Positions 8,105 to 14,814 of a stretch of 64,000 bases of DNA are shown here, one piece after another. Where the stretch lies: positions 1-64,000 of the forward strand of contig JACQVA010000022.1 of the NCBI GenBank assembly GCA_016210005.1, written 5' to 3'. Source of the DNA: Deltaproteobacteria bacterium. GTDB lineage: Bacteria; Desulfobacterota; Binatia; HRBIN30; JACQVA1. The notes under the pieces are model-generated. The model saw only the letters and a list, made by a program, of their open reading frames with translations. It did not search any database and had not been told where the DNA came from. The position numbers and the translations under genes were made by a program. The stretch's first letter is position 1; each line of letters opens with the position of its first letter.

Positions 8105-10774
8105 CTAGTTGACCGGCTGCGGGCTGACGCCATCAGCGGCCAGCAGCGTGTTCTGCTTTCCGAGCACCATCAGATAATCGCGCAGGGCGCGGATTTGTTG
8201 CTCCTCGTTGCCGCCGAAAATGTCCTCCGGGCCACCGGGATAGAATGACGGCATCTTAGTTCCGGGCTGCACCTTTTGCGGGTCTTGCAGCCAACGAATA
8301 ATCCACTCGGGGTGGAGGCGTTCCCGCGCCATGCCCAGGTCCGGCGCCCATCCTTCCGGCGGGCCCTCGGGTTTCTTGTCCCCCTGCTGGTGACAGGAGA
8401 AGCAGTTGAAGTAGTCGACACTGGCGAGTTGCTGCCCGGCCTCGAGGTCTAGCGGCGCGATCGCCGTTTGATCGACGTAGACGAAGGGATTGTCCTGCGC
8501 CTCCTGCGCCAGGAAGTACTGCACCAACGTCTGCGCCTCTTCATCGGACAAGCCGAACGTAGGCATCCGCACCTTCAGCCACGGGCGGATCGGCACCGGC
8601 CGCTTGAGGAAGCCGAACAGCCACTCCGATTGCACCTTGGCGCCCTCGCCGTTGAGGACCGGCGGCGCCAGGGTGGGGCTGGCCTCATAGTGGGCGCGAA
8701 TCGCGCCGCCGCGCTCTTCGATGACGTGGCAGCCAACGCAGTTGTACTTCTCGACGACGCGCCGGCCCTGGACCAAGGCGGTGGCACGGTTGAGGTTGGG
8801 GGCGCGGTACTTCACCGGCACCTTGTCTTCGGTCCGGCTGGCGAGGAAGACGCGCAGGGCCTTGATATCCTTGTCCGTCAGATCGAACTGCGGCATCACC
8901 TGCTCGATGCGATCAGTCTGGTAGGTACGCGGGTCCTTCAGCTTGTGATACGTCCAATCATCCCAGGTGTTCGGGATATCGGTGTGATTGCCGAAGAACA
9001 GCTCCTCCTTGGGTTTCGAGCCGAAAGTGGAGAGCTCGACCCCGATGCGCGATTCGTTCTCCATGCCGGGGATATCGTGACAGCCGAAGCAACCGTACTT
9101 GCGCACCAGCGCCTTGCCCTCGGCGATGACTTCGGGCCGTTGCAGCTTGGCTTCCAACTCAGCCTCGGCTTGCTGGCGGCCGAGCGTCAGCAGGAACGAA
9201 ACCAGCGCGCTCACCTCTTCGTCACTCAGCCGCAGATTGGGCATCCGTGAGGTGGGCGAATAGGCGCGCGGGTTCTTCAGCCAATGGTAGAGCCAGCGCG
9301 CATCGGTCTTCTCGGCGATCCGGCTGAGGTTCGGAGCAATGTCTTTGTTATCGCCGACCAACGCCGGTGATTCCCCGTCGGCGAGGCCGTGACAGCCGCG
9401 GCAGCCCAGGCTGTCGGCGAGTTCTTTGCCGGCGGCCACCCGCTGCGGGTCGTTCGGATCGACACCGGGTGGTAGCGGGCGACTGCTCAGCCACTGCTCA
9501 CTGTCCGCCTTCGAGGCGTCGAGCACATAGGCCGCCACGGCGGTAGCTTGATCGCGGCTGAAGAGGAAGTTGGGCATCTTGGTCTTAGCGCGGAACAGGT
9601 GCGGGTTCTCGACCCAGCGCACCAGCCAGCTGGGCTGGGCCTTGGCGGCGATCCGGCGCAGGAACGGGCCGACTTTATCGAGGCCGTCGTAGCCCTCCAC
9701 CAAGTGGCAGCCGTGACAGCCGAGCTGCACGAAGAGATCCTCCGCGTGAGCGATAATCTCGGCGCCGGCCACCTGCACATCGATATGGCACTTGATGCAA
9801 CTGGCCTGCACCTTGTCGCCGTGACGCAGCTCCGGCTCCCAGAATTTCACCTCTCCGTGTGCCTTCTCGACCGAATTGACTGCCGCACCCTGGCCCCCGT
9901 GACAGGGCGTGCAACCGAAGCGCTCGACCGGATGCTTCGCCAACAGGATATTGCGGTGCGGATGGGTCTTGAACGGGTTGGGATCACCATCGAACCCGGC
10001 TTTTTCGATGCCGGCGTGGCACGAGGTGCAGCGGTCGACGCGGGCGAGCGGGTTGTTGAAGTTGCTGCGGTCGAATTCCTCTAAGACGACTTGCTGGATC
10101 TTCGGGATCTTCGGCAATTCCAGCGGCCCCACCCGCAGGGCCACGCCTTCGAGCTTGCGCTCCAGGCGTTGCTTCTCGGCCTCCATCTCACTGAGCTTTT
10201 CCTCAAGCGCCTGCGGAGCGGAGTTGAGCTCAGCAATCTCCTTGTCGGCTTGGTCGAGCTGCTGCTGCCGCTTGGCTAGGCGCTCCTCGATGCCGGCCTT
10301 TTCCCGGTTCAACTCTTCGATGTGGGCACGGTAGGCCTCGGTTGGCCGCTGGGTTAGGATGGCGTGTTCGAGCTCGTACCAAGCCTCCTCGAGCTTGCTC
10401 TTGACCAAGCGCAGCTCGAATTCGGTTTCATCGTATGGCACTTGGACGCCGGCCCGCTCTTGTTGCAGCGCCGCTAAGCGCCGGGCGCTCTCGCCGCGGT
10501 GTAAGCTTTCGCGCGCCGCCGCCAGCTGTTTGGTGATCTCTTGGTACGCGGGCTCCGCCGCCAGGCGCTCGCTTTCCTTCTGCAAGGCTTCGCGTGCGCG
10601 CCGGATTTCCAGCAGAGAGAACTCCGTCTGGTAGCGCTTCCACGGCCGGCGGGTGATGTTATCGTCCCACACGGCCCATACCGCTCCCGCCAGCAGCAAC
10701 CCGACTGCCAGCAGGAAGATGGCGCTGTACGACTTCTTCTCGAGGTCGTCGTTGACTACTCTTGCTCCCGCCAC
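8105..10774 (-). CDS. Membrane-anchored octahaem c-type cytochrome with long coiled coil
   Basis: An 889-residue protein. One N-terminal helix (about 17-37) is followed by a Glu/Arg/Gln-rich region from about 45 to 215 with heptad character, then eight CxxCH haem sites at Cys249, 288, 326, 353, 458, 562, 679 and 791. Several distal Met sites (for example KMPNF, RMPNL, RMPTF, KMPSF) fit repeated mono-haem class I domains in the C-terminal half. It is encoded directly after the split cytochrome b, so it probably takes the place of cytochrome c1/f as electron exit of this bc complex. The start is GTG 10774, supported by AAGGGGTGAG seven bases upstream, which overlaps the stop of the mini-protein before it. 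Confidence 0.85.
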   Translation of the reverse strand: MAGARVVNDDLEKKSYSAIFLLAVGLLLAGAVWAVWDDNITRRPWKRYQTEFSLLEIRRAREALQKESERLAAEPAYQEITKQLAAARESLHRGESARRLAALQQERAGVQVPYDETEFELRLVKSKLEEAWYELEHAILTQRPTEAYRAHIEELNREKAGIEERLAKRQQQLDQADKEIAELNSAPQALEEKLSEMEAEKQRLERKLEGVALRVGPLELPKIPKIQQVVLEEFDRSNFNNPLARVDRCTSCHAGIEKAGFDGDPNPFKTHPHRNILLAKHPVERFGCTPCHGGQGAAVNSVEKAHGEVKFWEPELRHGDKVQASCIKCHIDVQVAGAEIIAHAEDLFVQLGCHGCHLVEGYDGLDKVGPFLRRIAAKAQPSWLVRWVENPHLFRAKTKMPNFLFSRDQATAVAAYVLDASKADSEQWLSSRPLPPGVDPNDPQRVAAGKELADSLGCRGCHGLADGESPALVGDNKDIAPNLSRIAEKTDARWLYHWLKNPRAYSPTSRMPNLRLSDEEVSALVSFLLTLGRQQAEAELEAKLQRPEVIAEGKALVRKYGCFGCHDIPGMENESRIGVELSTFGSKPKEELFFGNHTDIPNTWDDWTYHKLKDPRTYQTDRIEQVMPQFDLTDKDIKALRVFLASRTEDKVPVKYRAPNLNRATALVQGRRVVEKYNCVGCHVIEERGGAIRAHYEASPTLAPPVLNGEGAKVQSEWLFGFLKRPVPIRPWLKVRMPTFGLSDEEAQTLVQYFLAQEAQDNPFVYVDQTAIAPLDLEAGQQLASVDYFNCFSCHQQGDKKPEGPPEGWAPDLGMARERLHPEWIIRWLQDPQKVQPGTKMPSFYPGGPEDIFGGNEEQQIRALRDYLMVLGKQNTLLAADGVSPQPVN

Positions 10775-10785
10775 GAACTCACCCC

Positions 10786-10959
10786 TTATGCGATTACTCG
10801 GCGCTCAATCAGGCGCCCAAGATAGAATATGCCCACGCCGATCAGCAGCAGCCGGAGTTCGCGCCCCATGGCGTGCTCCTCGGTGAGCCCCACGAACAGG
10901 GCGTAGCCCACATCGGCAAAACCGATGGCCTGTACGACCTTGGCCAGGTAAAACAACAT
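10786..10959 (-). CDS. Unlisted 57-residue membrane protein of the bc operon
   Basis: Reading the minus strand between cytochrome b and the octahaem gene gives MLFYLAKVVQAIGFADVGYA and continues to IERRVIA and TAA, 57 residues. Two hydrophobic stretches (about 2-23 and 37-50) are separated by a charged TEEHAMGREL loop. The start follows GAGG closely, and its stop codon lies inside the ribosome site of the octahaem cytochrome gene, so the two are tightly coupled. I do not recognise a named family. By position it is a small accessory subunit of the bc-type complex. Confidence 0.7.
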   Translation of the reverse strand: MLFYLAKVVQAIGFADVGYALFVGLTEEHAMGRELRLLLIGVGIFYLGRLIERRVIA

Positions 10960-10996
10960 GCCTCAGCTGTACCCGCGCCGTGACGCCGCTTCCCCG

Positions 10997-11824
10997 TCAC
11001 ACATTGAACCACGGCGTCACCCAGACGTATTTCAGATTGAGAGCGTGCCGCAGCAACATCTTGATCATGACCGCCATCATGTTCAGGAACAGGAAGGAGG
11101 TCGTATAGAAACGCGGCATACCCCAACGCTGCATGAACTCCCGCCCCTTCAAGCGTACGATCCACCAATACATCGCCAGCGTGCCGACCACGAAGTACCC
11201 GGCGGTGACGGCGGCGCCGAAGGCAAACGACCACCAATAGTCACGAAAACCGAGGAGGTAGGGCAGGTCGACGTTGGTCATGGCCTCGACCTTGTGCGAG
11301 TCCCACTTCTCCCACGGCCAGAACCAATTCCACCCCGGGCCGCGCAGGAACGTGCCGATGACAATCAGTGAGATCCACAGAACATGGAAGCCGAAGAAGA
11401 AGGTGATCAATTCATACTTGCGCGGCTCGAAGCAGTAGTAGCCGTTGCCGTGCGGGTTGATGTCGATGTACGGGATTACCATCAAGCCGACGATGATGAG
11501 GCTGGGCAGCACCACGCCGGCGTGCCAGGGGTCGAAGAACACCAGCATCTCCTGCAAGCCCAGGAAGTACCAGGGCGCCTTCGATGGGTTCGGCGTGCGC
11601 GTCGGGTTCGCCGGTTCCTCCAGCGGGGCGTCAACGGTGAGCGACCACACGATCAGCAGCACCATGATGAACAGGGCCACCAGGAACTCCGCCCGCACCA
11701 GATGCGGCCAGGTGTGCACTTTGTCGTCACCCGGTCCGGCGGCCTTGCGGATTGTCATCTCGACCCGCTTGCCGGCCGGCTCGGCCACCGGCTTGACGGC
11801 CAGTTGGGTTTGCGCCTCAGCCAT
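10997..11824 (-). CDS. Cytochrome b C-terminal half (subunit IV-like) of bc complex
   Basis: Carries the C-terminal quinol-oxidising half of cytochrome b, 275 residues. The segment NPTRTPNPSKAPWYFLGLQE corresponds to the ef-loop region; PEWY of b6f/bc1 is changed to APWY here. Four or more helices follow, including extra C-terminal ones with MYWWIVRLKGREF. The N-terminal 40 residues are polar and precede WPHLVRAEFLVALFIMVLL. Split cytochrome b with separate N and C polypeptides is the b6f-like arrangement. Start ATG 11824 has GAGGAG upstream. Confidence 0.87.
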   Translation of the reverse strand: MAEAQTQLAVKPVAEPAGKRVEMTIRKAAGPGDDKVHTWPHLVRAEFLVALFIMVLLIVWSLTVDAPLEEPANPTRTPNPSKAPWYFLGLQEMLVFFDPWHAGVVLPSLIIVGLMVIPYIDINPHGNGYYCFEPRKYELITFFFGFHVLWISLIVIGTFLRGPGWNWFWPWEKWDSHKVEAMTNVDLPYLLGFRDYWWSFAFGAAVTAGYFVVGTLAMYWWIVRLKGREFMQRWGMPRFYTTSFLFLNMMAVMIKMLLRHALNLKYVWVTPWFNV

Positions 11825-11837
11825 ACGTCGCGCTCCT

Positions 11838-11990
11838 CTACTCCTCGGCCCGCGGTTTGGCGGCCCAATACAGCAATACCAGCATCACGATGAAGATCGC
11901 CGGCAGCACCAGCACGCGGCCGCCGGGAATCAACAACGTGATCAGCAACAAGATGAGTGATCCAATCGTGTAGCGCGCTTCCACCGACAC
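11838..11990 (-). CDS. Unlisted 50-residue membrane protein of the bc operon
   Basis: The gap between the two cytochrome b halves encodes, on the minus strand from GTG 11990, a 50-residue peptide starting VSVEARYTIGSLILLLITLL and ending YWAAKPRAEE and TAG. It has two hydrophobic helices separated by PGGR. GAGAGG lies seven bases before the GTG, and a second GTG two codons later is possible. The stop overlaps the leader of the downstream cytochrome b gene. Size and topology resemble small single- or double-span subunits such as those of b6f, but I recognise no family. Confidence 0.65.
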   Translation of the reverse strand: MSVEARYTIGSLILLLITLLIPGGRVLVLPAIFIVMLVLLYWAAKPRAEE

Positions 11991-12013
11991 TGCTGCACCT
12001 CTCTCTGCTCGAT

Positions 12014-12784
12014 TTACAAGGGTGGCCCGGAGAAGCCGTCACGGCGGATGCGCCAGAAGTGCACCGCCATGAACAGGCTCGCCACCAGCGGAATGAAAAT
12101 ACAGTGCAGGATGTAGAAGCGCAGCAGGGTGTGGGGGCCGATCTCTCCGCCACCGAACAGGAAGGCGCGCGCGTCGTAAATCGGATTGGCCCCGGTCAGT
12201 TCCGCGAACGGGCCTTCGTTGCCGAGCAAGGGCGTCGCCCGGCCCATGTTGGAGCCTACGGTCACCGCCCAGATCGACAGCTGATCCCAGGGCAACAGGT
12301 AGCCGGTGAAGCTCAGCAGTAAGGTCAGCACCAGCAGCAGCACGCCCACTACCCAATTGAACTCCCGCGGCGGCTTGTACGAGCCGGTCAGGAACACCCG
12401 GAACATGTGGAGCCAGACCGCGATCACCATTCCGTGCGCCGCCCAACGGTGCATGTTGCGCATGATCATGCCGAAGGGCATGTCGAACTCGAGATACTTC
12501 ATGTCCGCGTATGCGTACTCGGCCGTCGGCCGGTAGTAGAACATCAGGTAGATTCCCGTCACTACCGTGACCAGGTACATCAAAAATGTGATTCCGCCCA
12601 TGCACCAGGTGAATCGCATCTTGACCCCGTGCTTGCGCACCTTGGAGGGATGGAGGTGGAGCCAGATGTTGCCGGAAACCATCAGGATCCGGTTACGCGG
12701 GGTATCCTCGTACCCGTGGCGGAAGATGGACTGCCAGACCTGTGATTCCACGATCTGGCGCTTCACTTCGTCCCACATGCTCAT
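12014..12784 (-). CDS. Cytochrome b N-terminal half of bc complex
   Basis: A 256-residue di-haem cytochrome b core. The first haem-ligand helix carries RNMHRWAAHGMVIAVWLHMF, and the second pair is in HTLLRFYILH ... FMAVHFWRIRRDG. The Q-site segment GYLLPWDQLSIWAVTVGSNM is intact. It works with the Rieske protein and the C-terminal half as a quinol:cytochrome c reductase in the cytoplasmic membrane. The gene sits 36 bp after the Rieske gene and ends 23 bp before the 50-residue mini-gene. Confidence 0.92.
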   Translation of the reverse strand: MSMWDEVKRQIVESQVWQSIFRHGYEDTPRNRILMVSGNIWLHLHPSKVRKHGVKMRFTWCMGGITFLMYLVTVVTGIYLMFYYRPTAEYAYADMKYLEFDMPFGMIMRNMHRWAAHGMVIAVWLHMFRVFLTGSYKPPREFNWVVGVLLLVLTLLLSFTGYLLPWDQLSIWAVTVGSNMGRATPLLGNEGPFAELTGANPIYDARAFLFGGGEIGPHTLLRFYILHCIFIPLVASLFMAVHFWRIRRDGFSGPPL

Positions 12785-12820
12785 GACTGCTCGCTTTCTG
12801 TTGCCGTGAGGGAAGTGCGG

Positions 12821-13420
12821 CTAGGCTTTCAGGAAGGCGCCGGGCTTGTTCCAGTCACCCTTCTCGTAGCGGTACGTGACGCCCATATCGACCACGAGTT
12901 GGCCGTCCTCTGCCAGGGTAATGCGGTAGCGTTCGAGCGGGCGCGGCGCCGGCCCCTCGAAGTTAACGCCGCTGCGGCGGAACCCGCTGCCGTGGCAGGG
13001 GCACTTGAATTTCTCTTCGACCGGCAGCCACCGCGGCGTACAGCCGAGGTGCGTGCATTTCGCAAACAAGGCGTAGAAACCATCCGGCACCCGGACAATC
13101 CACACCCGGTGCTCCTTCTTGAAGCGCTCGCTCACTTCGCCGATGGCATAATCGCTGGGAAGGCCGGCCTTGAACGTGCTCGGGGGCGTGAACAACACGC
13201 GCGGAAACGCCGATCGCACGAACGCCAGCAGCGTAATCCCACTGAAGATCCCGAACCCGCCCCATCCCAGGCGGCCAAAGAAATCGCGCCGCGACCACAG
13301 CCCACCGAGTTCGGCATTCTGCCGCACGCGCTTGGCCCGCTCCCGCGCCTGTTCCTGGCGCCGCTGCTCCTCCAGCGCCGCCAGCGCTTCCGCAGATTGT
13401 GCTTTTTCCACCTTTGCCAT
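12821..13420 (-). CDS. Rieske iron-sulfur protein of bc complex
   Basis: High-potential [2Fe-2S] subunit, 199 residues. Box 1 C122THLGC127 and box 2 C140PCHGS supply ligands Cys122, His124, Cys140 and His143 and the disulfide pair Cys127/Cys142. A Tat-type motif WSRRDFFGRLG precedes the single membrane helix, as is normal for folded export of Rieske proteins. The N-terminal 35 residues are a charged, probably helical, extension. Only five bases separate it from the preceding gene, and it heads the catalytic part of the bc operon. Confidence 0.94.
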   Translation of the reverse strand: MAKVEKAQSAEALAALEEQRRQEQARERAKRVRQNAELGGLWSRRDFFGRLGWGGFGIFSGITLLAFVRSAFPRVLFTPPSTFKAGLPSDYAIGEVSERFKKEHRVWIVRVPDGFYALFAKCTHLGCTPRWLPVEEKFKCPCHGSGFRRSGVNFEGPAPRPLERYRITLAEDGQLVVDMGVTYRYEKGDWNKPGAFLKA

Positions 13421-13425
13421 CGTGC

Positions 13426-13794
13426 TTACACCTTATGTGCCTTGCGCCAGCGCGACACCACCACCGCACCCAGACCACCAATAACCATTACCCCCCCGGT
13501 CGCGAAGAACAGCAGCCCGATGGGCGGAAACAGAAACACCAGGACCGAGCCAATGAGAAACAGCGGAATGCCGATGCCGAAGAGATTGAGCGACCCCAGC
13601 GCCGGGGCGGCCCGGCGGTCGTCAGCCGGTGCGATCTCTACCTCTTCTCGTATCACAGCCACCGCGATCTCTCGCAGTATCTCTCGTCCCTCCTGCGGCC
13701 CGGCGTTGATCTCCCGGGCCACCTCCCGAGCTAAACGCTCAACCTTCTCCTCGACCGCGTCCTGCGGCCGTTCTGCATGTTCTTCGTCGTTCAC
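13426..13794 (-). CDS. Small membrane protein leading the bc operon
   Basis: About 122 residues. The acidic, helical N-terminal half (NDEEHAERPQDAVEEKVERL) is followed by two membrane helices (GIGIPLFLIGSVLVFLFPPI and LLFFATGGVMVIGGLGAVVV) and a basic tail. No family recognised. It is the first gene of the Rieske/cytochrome b series with a 5-bp gap, so it is probably co-expressed. Start choice is uncertain: GTG 13794 or TTG 13806, neither with a good ribosome site. Confidence 0.7.
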   Translation of the reverse strand: MNDEEHAERPQDAVEEKVERLAREVAREINAGPQEGREILREIAVAVIREEVEIAPADDRRAAPALGSLNLFGIGIPLFLIGSVLVFLFPPIGLLFFATGGVMVIGGLGAVVVSRWRKAHKV

Positions 13795-13821
13795 GCTCCA
13801 AAACAACCGGAGCCCACGCCC

Positions 13822-13848
13822 TTAATACGAGTCTCCAGCCATAGTCAA
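13822..13848 (-). promoter_or_regulatory. Candidate sigma-70 promoter of bc operon
   Basis: On the minus strand TTGACT (13848-13843) is followed after 15 bp by TATTAA (13827-13822), about 28 bp before the first gene of the respiratory operon. The -35 is nearly consensus. The -10 matches four of six and the spacer is short. No other likely promoter was seen in this 170-bp gap. Confidence 0.35.
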
Positions 13849-13976
13849 CCGGCTGGCTCACTCCTGCCGTTCTTCTTGCACCTGGTCATCCACCGGTCAA
13901 CTCCGGTCCGCTGCGGCGCAAGGTATTTTCCTTATGGGCCAGTTCGCGCCGCTAATGTAACGTGCGCCGATCGGCT

Positions 13977-14771
13977 CTACTCGGCGCCCCAATCCACATG
14001 GATTTGCTCGGTGCCGCGGCGGATTGCCAGATCCGCCCGCGCACCGTCTGCTAACGCTTCCACCTTTGCTTGGAGCCCGGCAACTCCGTCGACATCGACG
14101 CCGTCGATTTCCAAGATGATGTCGCCCCGCTTCAGCTCGGTCCGGGCCGCTTCGTTGACATCGGAGACCAGCACCCCGCGGCCGGCCGGCAACCCGAAGT
14201 ACTCGGCCAATTCCGCCGTCAGGTCTTGCATGGTAATGCCCGCCCGAGTCCAGGCCCCCGCGCTGAGCCCGGCCTGGCGCAAGTCAATCGCTAGGTCACG
14301 TTGCAACAGAGTCCGGGTCACGAAGATCGGCTTGTGAAAGCGTAGCGCCAAGGCGATCGCGTCGCTCGGGCGGCTGTCGAGTTCCATCGCCTTGCGGCCG
14401 CTGTGCAAATAGATGCGTGCGTAGTAAGTGCTGTCCTTGAGATCTTGGATCACCACCCGCTCGAACTCGACGCCGGCCTGTTCGAGCGCCAGCTTCATCA
14501 GATCGTGGGTCAGCGGCCGGGGCGGATCAATGCCCTCCATCTGCATCGCGATCGACTGCGCCTCGGCCGGCCCGATCCAGATCGGCAACCCGACCCGCTT
14601 CTCCTTGTCCTGCAACACCACTACTGGTGAGCGCGAAGCCTGGTCCAGCCCGATGCTGCGGATTTCCACCTCCACTTCCGGGCTCTCGGCGGTGCGGCAC
14701 GCAGCTAGCCCGACACCAGCCGCAATAGCGACGGCGCTCAGCAGCAACGCGCGAGATCTGGTGAGCTTCAT
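13977..14771 (-). CDS. Lipoprotein with DUF151 (bifunctional nuclease) and PDZ domains
   Basis: A 264-residue protein with a lipobox (GLAAC25) after a basic-hydrophobic signal. Residues about 34-165 match the DUF151/bifunctional-nuclease fold: LPIWIGPAEAQSIAMQMEG, TYYARIYL and the signature LDSRPSDAIALALRFHKPIF. Residues about 185-262 form a PDZ domain (GVLVSDVN ... GDIILEIDGVDV). DUF151 proteins are usually cytoplasmic. A lipid anchor and a PDZ domain place this one in the periplasm, where a nuclease role is doubtful and a peptide-binding or folding role is more plausible. Monocistronic. Confidence 0.82.
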   Translation of the reverse strand: MKLTRSRALLLSAVAIAAGVGLAACRTAESPEVEVEIRSIGLDQASRSPVVVLQDKEKRVGLPIWIGPAEAQSIAMQMEGIDPPRPLTHDLMKLALEQAGVEFERVVIQDLKDSTYYARIYLHSGRKAMELDSRPSDAIALALRFHKPIFVTRTLLQRDLAIDLRQAGLSAGAWTRAGITMQDLTAELAEYFGLPAGRGVLVSDVNEAARTELKRGDIILEIDGVDVDGVAGLQAKVEALADGARADLAIRRGTEQIHVDWGAE

Positions 14772-14814
14772 GCCGGTTCGAGTCTAGGGCCGGCCGCCGT
14801 GTTAAGCAACCATC

